A DNA stretch of 64,000 nucleotides, from positions 18,644,001 to 18,708,000 of the forward strand of contig BSBM01000150.1 in NCBI GenBank assembly GCA_027924585.1. Reading direction: 5' to 3'. Source of the stretch: Larix kaempferi (Eukaryota > Streptophyta > Pinopsida > Pinales > Pinaceae). Positions within the stretch are counted from its first letter, which is position 1. Every line of letters begins with the position of its first letter. The notes beneath the pieces were generated by a model that saw only the letters and a list, made by a program, of their open reading frames with translations, did not search any database and was not told the origin of the DNA. Made by a program: the position numbers and the translations under genes. Shown piece after piece: positions 12,079 through 23,763 of this stretch.

Positions 12079-15000
12079 TGTAACATCCCGAAAATACCAA
12101 AATAAATTTTTTTATAATAGCAATAATTATCAGAATTATTTAATGCGGAACATATAAACTAAATCGAAATCTTAACTAAGATAAATTAATGACGATGACA
12201 CGTCATCATCCTCAGATAATATAGTGGTAAATTCTACTTCATGTATAAACGGATGTTAATCCTCTTTAACGAAAGATCTTTGTATGCTTATGTAAACAAG
12301 TACAGTTTACAAATTTGTTTAAGTTCTTGGTTAATATTACAAGTTGATATAGTTTGTACTGCTTTAATATTCTTGAAGGATTGTTGACAGTTTGTTTGTT
12401 CATTAATAAAGGGGTCCTATGAGGCACCCTGGAGCTTACTTAGCTACGTTTAGCTAAGGCATTTGAAACTCGTTTCCATGTGCAGACCGCAGGTAAGAGA
12501 TCTACCGGAAAGCATAATATTTAGAGTACTTGTGTTTTTCAATTCATCGTCAATGTAAAATGTTAAGTGCTTCTTTGCGACATTAAAAACTGAAGGTAAG
12601 GATACAAGGATTCTACACCTCGCTTAAGTATTGTTTTACAAAGCCCCTTAATATTATCAATCCATTTCGTCCATGCTTTCTATTATGATGTTACATTTAT
12701 CGTCATGAGACTACTGTCAGTGATATAAATACAACAATACTATTATCTATTAAGTATACAATTACGAGATTTGTAGGATTTTACACCTTCGAACTATCAT
12801 TATAGTTGGTGTCTTACAAAATCTTAGACTATTCTATGTCCTGTATTTAGCATTTCAGTACTATACAAACTATAGAAATGAAGTAGCTATGTATATTATA
12901 GCTACCTTTTATTTATATAATGCATGGCGTAATACTCAATTATTTCGATATCAAATTAAACTTTGGAATTATATAAATCATACACTACATGTTACTATAT
13001 AACATGATATGGTTTTTACTATACCAAGCTATGAAAACAAAAGCAATATTATGCATTTCCAAAGTAATCCTAGTTATTGTTTTAACAAACAAAAAACATA
13101 GGATAATATCCTATGCAGACCACTAACACGACCTTAGAAAGGTTTTTGGCTTGATGGTAGCTTGAACTATGTTGTATGTAAAAGCTCTTATACTAAGTAT
13201 TATTATCATATTAATGTAATCGCCCAAGCCTCGACTTAAAGTGGTGAAATGATGAATATTAACTTCTGGTTGCAGGTTGATAGAGTTACGTTTGTGAATT
13301 AAATGCACTCCATAGTGGAATGGGTGAATGTATTACCACGTAGTCTATCCACGTGAACTTTGATTTATATTGTAGTTGGGAGTTCCAGCTGGCAATGATG
13401 CCCTGTAGCCTCTCCTCCACACCGTGCACCGTATCGTTCCTTGGCATGCGGGGTTGGCAACTCTGTGGTTATTGGAATTTAATGGGATATTAATGTGAGG
13501 TTGCTCGGCTTTCAACGTAGCATTGTTGGCTCTTTTCTATCCATTGATCTCTCCAGATCTTGGTCATTGGTTTGTGTAACCCTAACTCGTGTTGTTTGTA
13601 TTGATGGCAAGTTTCTTGGCCCTTCATTGTTTTGTTGTAATGAGGCCGACAGGTTGCCAAAATTTTAGGGTTAGAGGGAGTGTTCTTCCAGGGTTTCGAC
13701 CCTGTGACTTATGAGAGAAAAGGTTTAAGTGTTGCAGGCTTGGCTTCGTGCCATAGAGCCTTGATGTCGTAGTATGAAGGGTAGATAATCATCAGCTGTT
13801 GAGAGTAGTTGGTAGTTTGTCCTTTGGTTCTTTCAAATGGTAGTAATTGCCTTCTGGTTCTTCCCTGCGTGTAAGAGATATTTCAGTCGACCTCTGGTTT
13901 CGCCATTGATATTTGGAATAACACTCTACAGGGTAAGTAAATAAGTAAATGCACGAATGTTGATACGTAGATTTTGCATTCTGAAATGTGTTAACAGTTT
14001 TTAACCACTCGCTTGGGTGCTTTGGCAGATGCTCGCTTCGTTGGAGGATTTCTATGCCACGATTTTGGAAAGGAAAGCTACTACGGCTTCCTGGTAAGCT
14101 CCGGTGGTTCTTACATGCCTCATAGGTACCTTGATGTGTTTTCTATGTGCCGAAAAATGGAAATCTTCGACTTGTAACAATGATGGCCGTAAGCAAGGTT
14201 TTAAGCTTGTCTTGTTTCGTTTGGTTTCGTTTAAATTTGTACAGAGGGTAACCTCTCAGTAAATTAAGTTACCTATTGGCTATTTGATGCCTGGTTATGT
14301 TATCTATAGAGACTCCGACTCTTCGTTTATTTTGCTAGATGTGTTAAGGGTAAAAACTCTGTACAGTCTTTGTTACTTCACGATTCTGTATTATGCTTTT
14401 AGTTGATGAGGGTAAGTCCCGTGTACTGTGAAACCTTGACAGGTTCAAAGTGTAATTTTCGGTTATAGTTTTAGATGGAAGTCAAGAACCAAGGGTTCTC
14501 TTTGTATTTAAAAACTATGGTTCGTTTTTCTTGAAATAAAATAATATATTTTTGAAAAAGTTGTTGAGAACACTATGTAAATGAATGTTAAGTTTTGCCG
14601 AGCCACAATGGTTGACTTCTGGTCAAGGGTTTATAGTTGCAAAACTGTATGCATAAACTTCATTCTCGTTGTTGGTAAAACGTTTGGAAAACACTGTAGT
14701 AGCTTGACTGTTAAAGATGTTGAGAGGGTTTTACTTCTGTGTTCTAGTTTTGTTTGATGGATACCCTACCTGTAATAATCAATTGCTATCGGGTTTATGC
14801 TAGGGTTTTATTCAAGGTTTAATCGTTGTAGTAAAAATCTCGATAATGTACTTGTTTAAATGTTAGGATGTAGATTAATGTTTAAACATGAACATGTAAA
14901 CGTACCTTCAACTAACTGTTATATAATTTTTAGATAGTAAAATTACCATAAATAAAAAGATAGTGTGGTTCTGGAAAGTAATGTTTAGGGTTTAATAAGT

Positions 15001-16425
15001 CATAAGAGTTATCATTCTGTGAACAATGTCTACAGTTTGTTTTTGAGATAGAAATATAATATATGAATACAGAACTAGGGTTTGCAATGTATTAGGTTTT
15101 GATACTACTGAAATAAATAATTGATACATGAAATCAATCAGGAAATCAATGAAGAAATAAAGTATGTTTAAAGATAAGAAAACTATATTTTAATTAGTTC
15201 TTGCAGTTGTTAAAATCCTTGGAAATACTATTACTTGGAAAACATGATATGTATGATTTTAATTGCATTTACTTGCTATCTTGATTGAATAGAGATAAGA
15301 GAAAAATATATGACTGTGCAGAAGTTAGACTATATTTATATTTCATGAAATAACAAAAGAATCCTATAACACTGTCGATACTATGCAGTAAATTTTTACT
15401 ATGTTTAGATATAGGACAGAATTGTAATCATAGAACTTACTGTAATTATTTGTCTAATCAATGGCAATTTGCCTATCTCTCATCTATCATTTAATTTGCT
15501 TCTCTATACTAGAGTATGATGCAAATAACAACATGTGGAAAAATATAGAGATGATTATCTAATCACATCTTTAACAAAGCTTTATTATTCAGACTTAAAC
15601 ATAGATCAGAAATAAATACATTTACAAAACAGAGTTTGATAATCTTACTAAAACAAAAATATTAAACTGTAAACAAAATAAGAAACAACAAAACCTGGCT
15701 AATCTGTAGGGAAACAAACAGCCCAAGGAGCCTGTTCCACCCAACCAATTCCCGAAGACAGCCAAGTTACTTGCCTTAGGACCCCCGATCCTGTTCCCTG
15801 AACCACCAGGAGGAAGAAAACTTAGAAGCTTAGGACCTCAACTTGCAGTAGCATTAGTTATCCAGTCTTAAAGACTTAGCAGTCAAAGGGACCTGCCTCT
15901 AATTCTCCTTCTCAAAATAATTTGCAGACTTACAGTTGCACTCTCACATAGCCTCCCTATTCGAATCTCTCAGTGATCACCTGATGCACTTGAGGAATAT
16001 TTCTGCATAAAATATTGTGTAAGAGCTGCCTGCTCAATTCGAATTTGCCTAATGTAGGCTGCCTAGGCCTTTCAGTTGTTAACTGGTCATTAAATGAGCT
16101 GCCTGCTCACTCCCTCCACTTGGGGGATAATGCCACATTTGTAGGGGTAGTTGTCCCATAACCAACAGCTAGTGGTGAAGTGCAATTGCTGCCATCTGTC
16201 CCATACCTTCTAACAACTTCCATTCCTCCTAGTGGGTCAATGAACACTCATTTAACAGTTCCCTTGGGTGTTTGTCTCCTACTTTAATTTATTAAATAAT
16301 AATAATTCAGTAATTACATTCATCCTTGACCAAACTTGGTCATAATTACAAAACTTTGTAATTAAAAATTAACATAAAGTATTTTGCCAATAATAATAAT
16401 ATTCTCAGAATTTGGGTAGGTGACA
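12079..16425. mobile_element. Large non-coding LTR-type insertion (4347 bp), TSD AGACT; probable solo LTR
   Basis: It begins TGTAACATCCCG and ends GGTAGGTGACA, and is flanked by AGACT at 12074-12078 and 16426-16430. The uninterrupted LINE sequence at about 3550-3570 confirms the empty site. No internal copy of either end was found, so it is not a two-LTR element. No frame above 61 codons exists inside and no retroviral motif was seen. TG...CA ends plus a 5 bp duplication fit a very long solo LTR or a large non-autonomous derivative. Orientation is not decided. Confidence 0.75.
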
Positions 16426-16958
16426 AGACTCCAGACCTTTCCTCTGTCAACATCGTCATAGAATAGTCCTTGAAAAGAATTGTCATACTCCAGACATCGA
16501 GCCTCAATAAATTCCTTATTGGAGGGAAATATTTGGAGTGGGTTAGGGCCCAAATCCCTGAAATCCACCTCATCAACCTCCATTACTGTGATGAGTTGGA
16601 GTGAACCAGAAACAAAAAGTGACTGAAAAGAGGTCTCGAAAACTTGGAAATCCAACGATGAGACTGAAAAACATCACTGAAAAGAAACCCTAGGCAACCT
16701 CAACCCCCCCTCCCCGAAAAACCACAAACCTGTCTCCCCGCTTCCAATTTTTATCGATATTTATTATACTTTTACTTTTAAATTTTCCCTATCTACAATT
16801 CTTGCAGGAGATATGGATTCCGACTCAAAGATGGATTTATTCCTTGTTGTCCAGATCTTCCAACAGACATATTTAGGGAGTGTGGTCTAGACTCTGGTGA
16901 GGGAAGGCTTATGTTGAAGCTTTCTTGGGTAATACTCACTTCGGTGGAGGAAGAGACC

Positions 16959-17700
16959 TGTTGACGTAGCGTCTATCGATAGGGGTTCACTTTGCACTGT
17001 TGCCAACAAACACCAACCCAAACTCCCTTACACACCGGCCTAGAAAGGTTTAACCCTTTCCAGCAACACTTGCGGAGCAAGTGCAGTCTCACCTGAGATG
17101 GATAAGGGGGCTATAGGAACCAAGTTTCCGTAGTGGAGTTGAGGACATGCATCCAACACACATTACCCTTTTAGAAATCAGAGATTATATCCTTCGCAGT
17201 AAACTATTAACTCATCATTCGCACATTAGACCATTCGCAGATTCAACAGATAATAAACATTTGCAACAACATATTTAACCTACTTATTTGCATCAACAGT
17301 AATCATTCAACCCACATAGTATTAAACATGTTGCAAACATTCACATTCATCATCACACAGAGACAGAGACAGAAATGGAACCATAATCGAACATCCTCAT
17401 GCATTCATCAAAAACCTGTGGAATGAACTTCGCAGAAACAATCAATACACCATGTTGTGGATACAAAATAGATCAAAAGATGGATCAACTTCTTATCGCT
17501 TGCTTGGATGCCCTTAGGCTTACAATCCTACTTCTATTTATATGCTACTACGCGGTTACAAAACGGTCCACATGACCAATTCTAACTAATTTAATTATTC
17601 TTGCGCTTCCTCGAACTCCGCGAATGGTCCTTCTTTCGTAGATTGTCCCTTTCACACATGTCGGCATCCGCACTTCATGCGGACTTATCCCGTGCCAACA
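16959..17700 (-). mobile_element. Solo LTR (742 bp), TSD AGACC
   Basis: Ends TGTTGACG...CCAACA are flanked by AGACC at 16954-16958 and 17701-17705. The left LINE copy at about 4088-4096 shows the same site uninterrupted. On the minus strand it reads TGTTGGCACGGG and has a TATA motif (complement of 17535-17542), which supports minus orientation. It is a different family from the other LTRs in the window. Confidence 0.9.
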
Positions 17701-17912
17701 AGACCACTCCAATGAGTGGGAAAAAAACATTTTGATTTAACTCAATGATTTTTCCCACACAAGGCATGAACATTCACAATCAAGGAAGAGATGTTTGCCA
17801 GTGTCGTCTTTTTGGTATCGAACACACCATGAGGGCCCTTCAATTTGCCTTTTTTTAAGATTGTGTGTTGTAAGAATTCAATCATGAACCAATACCCAAC
17901 ACAAGAAGAAAT

Positions 17913-20900
17913 ATATTATAAGAAATAATTTAATAAGTTTATTTTGAGTATGATGTTAGATTATAAACGAGGAATTATTTGGTTTCATGTATGCAACTAA
18001 AGTTTAATGTTACTTGAAAGCACTCGACCTCATTGTTATAGCCTCAATGATTACATCAATGGATATTGACTTTCTTATAGATAATATCTAGGCTAAAACC
18101 ACCTTTTGGTCTTGGAGTAAGACCTTAAATTATGTTTGATACTCCAAGAGCTCATCTTCTACAGATGTAAGGAAACAAGTTAACGATACAAGACCCCTTA
18201 AGGCATCTGGAAAGAGTGGAAGTCTGCCCCTTACAAACCACTAACAAATTATTCCAAGTGGCTAGATTTTGTTTGCACATGATGCAATGAGACATCAAAG
18301 TCTCGAGATTGTACCAATAAAGGTCAGGCCACTAACCTTAGATGGCCTAACCTTAGATATTGTAAACTTTTCCATCTTCGATTAAAAATAGATAAATTTA
18401 TTTATTTTAATTTTTTTTTAAATTCGATAAAAATTGTAGAAATCTATAATGACTATGAATCTTTGTCTATACCAGCTTTGCCTCATTCTAAAAGGAATTT
18501 TATTGAAAGCTATAATAACTATGACACTTAAGTCATATTATTGAATATGAAACTTTATTTAAAAAATCCGACTCATTTAAAATAAAACTTTGTTAAAAGT
18601 CATAACGTGGAACTTAACTTTAAGAATTTTGATTCATTTCAATTGTTTTATAATAAATTCATAAATAACTATAAAACTTTGTCCCTATTTTGTTGAATGT
18701 CATGATAGCTAAACACTTTCATTTCAAGGATTTTACTTCATTTAAAATAATTCATACTATTTAAAAAAAAATATTCTCATACATCACCCGCTTAAAAGAA
18801 GCCACAAAACCTCTAATGACAAAAAGTTTGCTTCGGTATGCAAATGCCAATGTTCTTTTCCATAAAGCGAAAGGTTTTTTTGTTTGCATTTGGGATATGA
18901 TAATGTTTTTTTTTTAAATCTATTGGATAAAGCTTAGCCTTAGACAAGGATCCAGGGCGGGCCCTAAATGTATAGAGGATGGACTTAGGATGGGCTTATT
19001 GAACCACAAATTCTATAGAATGCCCCCAACTCACTCATCTTCTGTGTATATCTCCGTGTTCATCGAAAAATAATAATTATAATTCATTACGAGTAGATAA
19101 GGGTAGGGTTGGGAAGTATGCGGAGAGAGATGCTTTCACTTTAGGACCATGTATGATAGGTTTCATCCTTAGTCATTTTCATAACTTTTTCTGAGAGGTT
19201 CAGTGGTTGGAATCCAAGGTACAAACATTTTTAAATGCAAGGCAGAATCACATGTAAGTTATTTAATGTATAGTCCTTCCACAAAGTGAATTTGTGATGG
19301 GTGGGGTAGGTTTATTTATTGCAATACAAAGTATAAATATCTTTTTTTTACACTCTAAAAGTTCTATATTATTAAAATATATAAAATTGTCAAATATTAT
19401 AGCCTCTTTAAAAATAAAAAAGATATTTCATATAGTAAATCCTCCGAGTACATATTCCATGATGACATTAATATCCAAACCCGGCTCATCAAAAGAGTTC
19501 CAAATCTCACCACCCAACCCAAAACATAAATATCTTTGAATGTTAGGTGAAGGTGAAATTACTTAGATGTGATTTAATGCCTTTTGTTCACAATGTGAGT
19601 ACAAATTTTTTTAAGGATTCATAATTTTTTCAAAGTGTAGAAACATTCGGGAATAATACTAATTCTTAAATTTGAAACCAAAAAATGTTTTGCGATTTTT
19701 TTTTTTAATATTAAAATTTCTAAGGACTTTATATAGTTTTTGGATAATTTTGTTGATTTTTACAGTAAAATAAAATTATCCCATAGAATTTGGGGTAATC
19801 ATCTTTGAAAAAAAGGCAAATTGGTGAATCTTTTTTTGGAAAAAATGGTTGAAAAAAAGAGGCAAATTGGTGAATCTTTTTTTGGAAAAAATGGTTGAAA
19901 AATAACCCATGGCTAAATTTCACCTCTAAAATTTTCCTTAATTATGTGAGTTCGTTTTTTTATTACTTTTTATGTTGAGATATTTTTATTTAATTATAAT
20001 TAATATAAATACTTGTGATATTTAAATCAATTTTTTTAGATAAAAAGAAGTGAGAAAGAAGTATTTATTTTACCAAAATCATGAAGACTTACATTTAACT
20101 CTTATCACAAACACAAGAAATAAGATTAACAAAAACAAACAAACATATAAAAAAAAAACTTACACCATAATGAAGATATTAAGAACATCCTATCTATAAA
20201 AAGGCTTATTAACACTTATTTTTTAGTAATTGAAAAAACATGGTAAATACTGATAATATTTAAAATTATTAAACAAAATGCTTATTATGAAAGTTGCATT
20301 CTAAGTAATCTCGAGGGGAAGGAGGTCCATATTATCCATAATCTTAATGAAAACAAAGTTCATAATCCTACTAGTCTATATAGAAGCATTGCCAACCAAA
20401 GTACGGTTGGTTAACCCAAAAAGCACGAGGCCCCTATCAAGATGGAAGTGAGAGATCCACTTATGAAGAGGTAGATAATGGCCCCTTTGAGAGAGGCATA
20501 CTATCATGGACTTGCAGTCTGCACGATATTTTTTTCTTTGAGCTTAGGAGCTTTCCAAACTTTGCATCGACTATCTGAGGTCATGCGATACTTCCTTGCC
20601 TCAACCACAATGATTAGCCTAACATGTGCCTACTACAAGCAAACTACACCTCTTTGCCTAAGGTCTACCCATAACCACACCTTAAACTACAAAACATTAT
20701 AAGCAACTAAGTCCTACTCAACAAAGCTCATAGACAGTGAAGCCTGCGTCCAACCACAACCTTAAACATCCCAACAATACTTATGTTAACAATTATAACA
20801 CTTAGCTAATTTCACAAGTTAACCGAATCACAATTTAACCAACAATAAGCATCGCATCACATGAAATGGGACATCGTTCAACTCATACACAAAGTAACCA

Positions 20901-22480
20901 TACACATGCACAAATATAGCTGGGCATCCAAGCTAGATGCCTAACCACTTTATTATCGAGAAGAATGTTATAATAGTACACAACAAGGAAGGACATCCCA
21001 AAACACATGCACTTGTTTTTACAATAGTACAAAGAATCCAAGGCAAATTGCTTGTCAACACTTTCCCAACAACTCTGCACTAGCCAACCCCTAAAGCTAC
21101 TATAGGCCTGCCTCATGCAAGTCATGTTCACAAGTCTACACTTTACCGAACTAGTCCAAATTCACCCTTCCTTAGGAACCCCAAATTTCAGAGTACTTTG
21201 AAATCCTTATCCAAGCTTGTGTGAATCCTCACTTGTTCACTTGTGTCCTACCAACACAATGACTCCTCTCATATATATGAGTCAAACCAACTCTTATTGA
21301 AACCTCTCAAGCCAACATGGTCTCGTGCGTCCTTACTATGAAGTCTTAGATGTAATCGAGTTGGATAAGGAAGCTTAGGTCAATATCAAATGTAAGCAAA
21401 AAATTGATCCCCTTATCTCATATTTTTCTCTAAAAGATCCCATGAATACAAAAGACATAATAACTCTCTTCATGAACACATTAGACATGACATTGTACAC
21501 CCATACCATTCCTTTGTTGCCTCCCAAAAACACTTCATGAAGCCTGCCTTTGGAAAACCTCGTGTATTTGTTTTTTGAAGAATTTTATGAGGATCTCCTC
21601 ATTGATTCTAGATCCATATATGTATTCTGAGATATGAGCTATAGTTTTTGGGGTTTTAGTTTCCAGGCTGACTCCTTATTCGAATTTTTGATGGGTGTGA
21701 CATAGTTTTTTTGGAATCTTGTTTATGAATATTTTGTAATATTAATAATGCTGAGGTGTTTGTAGTATGATAGGAGCCATAAACCAAATTACTGTCTGAA
21801 AGCAATTTTTTATTAAAACATACATGTTGATGTAACTTTGATTTCTACAAAATAACAAGTTACATTATTTTTTTGTTTGAAAAAATAGAATATCTAGAAA
21901 AAATCTTTAGAACTTCTCACGTAAAATCAAAAGTTAGACACTACTCAAAATGAAACATGACAAATATAACAATGGCTTTGTAATTAAGGCTAAAATTGAA
22001 GATTCATAAAAGTCTTCTGGTTTGCTTTTCAACTTTTCAAATCCATAATTTCATGAATTTTAATTATTTCAAGTTGTTTAGTTAAATACTACACCTTTGT
22101 TAATGACCTCTATCCTAAAGATATCGTACCACTATTTCAGATAATGAGAGTTTGTGAAAGCATTTTCATTATATTCGAAACATTTTTTTGTACTTTCACC
22201 TTTTGAAAAATATATATAACCCCCACAATAAAATAACATCCTACGAAAATGTAAAACTATTTATAAGGATAAATAAATAAATTTCAGATTCTCTTAAATT
22301 ACTTACTTTCAATTAACTTCAAATAACATCCTACGGAAATGTAAAATCTTTACAGGGATAAACAAATTTGATATTCTCTGAAACTGCTTTCGATTTTTTC
22401 TTAGAAGTGTCACATCAATATAGAAAGTTGTTGGCGTGAAAACAATTGATCGGCCCCTTTACCGGGGTGGCAGAATATGA
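17913..22480. other. AT-rich intergenic region, no gene recognised
   Basis: Only short frames without family features occur. Long A/T runs, a short tandem duplication at 19813-19905 and general low complexity suggest very old, unrecognisable repeats. No RNA gene was seen. Confidence 0.5.
19813..19905. repeat. 46 bp tandem duplication
   Basis: The 'ggcaaattggtgaatc' plus 'ggaaaaaatggttgaaa' unit occurs twice, starting at 19815 and 19861, nearly identical. Confidence 0.8.
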
Positions 22481-22487
22481 TCAGCAC

Positions 22488-22703
22488 TTTGACCAAACAA
22501 GGAAATATTGTTGATAAGATAGACAAGACTTAGAAAGCCACAAACATTGAATATGGAATAAAAAAATATGGATAGAGTTGGAGAACCACATCACTTTGAC
22601 TAAACAAGGAAACAAGGAAATATTGTTAATCAGATTTAGAAAGCCACAAACATAGAATATGGAATAAAAAAATATGGATAGGCTTGGAGAACCACATATA
22701 CTT
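22488..22703. repeat. Direct duplication of about 108 bp upstream of PDK
   Basis: Segments 22488-22590 and 22597-22703 share 'aaggaaatattgtt', 'tagaaagccacaaaca' and 'atggaataaaaaaatatgga' with few differences. It lies roughly 0.8-1.0 kb before the PDK start codon. Confidence 0.8.
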
Positions 22704-22744
22704 CTTGAATATCTCCACTAACCCATTTTCCATTTATATATCCA

Positions 22745-22850
22745 CGGCCACGTCAGTAACTTGGATCCTAAACTAATCTAAAGGAACCCTAAACAAAACG
22801 TCCACGTCAGCAACTTGGATCCTAAACCATTCTAAAGAAACCCTAAAAGA
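22745..22850. repeat. Direct duplication of about 56 bp upstream of PDK
   Basis: 'cacgtcagtaacttggatcc' and 'cacgtcagcaacttggatcc', each followed by 'taaac..ttctaaag.aaccctaaa'-type sequence, lie side by side. The region directly precedes the probable promoter. Confidence 0.75.
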
Positions 22851-23013
22851 CAAAGAAAAACGCTCAATGCAGAGTATCATCATCTTCTTTTGTATATCTC
22901 CAAGTCAGCATGATGGAATCCTAGCACCAATGAATGGAAAACTTAAACAAACACTGTTAAAAAGGGAAAAAAAACAGGAAAATGGAGTATATAATCTTCC
23001 ACACGGAATCGGC

Positions 23014-23080
23014 CACGTGTCCAATTGTTCTCGAAAAGTCCGAGCCATCAACCTCGAGTCCAACAAATGGAAGCCACGTG
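23014..23080 (+). promoter_or_regulatory. Pair of G-box (CACGTG) motifs in the PDK upstream region
   Basis: CACGTG occurs at 23014-23019 (context GGCCACGTGTCC) and 23075-23080 (context AGCCACGTGTTT), 61 bp apart and about 435-500 bp before the PDK ATG. Plant bZIP and bHLH factors bind such sites, and the CCACGTGT context fits ABA-response elements. Whether they act on this gene is inference. Confidence 0.45.
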
Positions 23081-23514
23081 TTTTCCTTGTCACGGAAGGT
23101 AGAATGACAACCCTGGATTAGATGGCAGCGATTCGGCTCTTCCATATCATCCGGACACGTTAGCTACGCCTCTATGCCGTCCGGGAAACGGAAAAGAAAT
23201 TATGGACATAAACCCGAGGGCCATGGTAAACTATGAACCCTTCACAAACTTTCCGTGTTTTTCCATATTTAATTTGTTCTTCGCTGCGATTCGAAATTCC
23301 CGAGTTTGAGGCCGATGCAAAGCCTGTGCAATTCAGTTGCTTCACTTCCATTACGCCCCCTATGTCGCGGCATGCAGTGCAGAAAACAGGTTAGGAACAC
23401 GGCAGAAAAATTAATGGAGGACCGGCCGCGGCGTCGCGAGGCTTTCTGTATGAAATTGTGATCCGTCAAGCAGTTTTTTGAGATTTCTGTTGCCTGTGCT
23501 CGGGACTGCCCGCC

Positions 23515-23763
23515 ATGGCTATGTACAAGTTAGCGGTGTCAGTATCCCGGAGCTTGCTGGACGATATTCACAGATGCAGCCTGAAGAAACAGACCGGCGT
23601 TAGTCTGAAGCACATGATGGATTTTGGCTGCTGTTCTAATGAGAATAATTTGCTGTACTCTGCGCAGTTTTTGCACAAGGAATTACCAGTCAGGCTTGCG
23701 CATCGCGTCATTGAACTCGAAAATTTACCGCACGGGCTTTCATCTAAGGCTGATGTTTTAAAG
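23515..23763 (+). CDS. PDK: PDK exon 1
   Basis: Encodes residues 1-83, from the start Met to Lys83, ending in phase 0 at AAG|GTATTAT. It contains the conserved 'KKQTGVSLKHMMDFG' and 'SAQFLHKELPVRLAHR' segments of the helical regulatory domain. A second, in-frame donor with the same sequence follows 42 bases downstream (GAG|GTATTATG at 23806). Confidence 0.93.

Larger units (their letters stand above)
11773..17912 (-). mobile_element. Second LINE fragment, split by two LTR insertions
   Basis: Three blocks, 11773-12078, 16426-16958 and 17701-17912, together align with 3265-4293 of the left LINE. Each break coincides with an LTR-type insertion carrying a 5 bp duplication (AGACT and AGACC). Coding remains are ORF1 N-terminal sequence (minus strand, 'MEVDEVDFRDLGPNPLQIF' around 16580) and ORF2-tail sequence (16800-17880). 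The rest of the LINE at the left end is missing and a gypsy LTR begins there. Confidence 0.75.
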
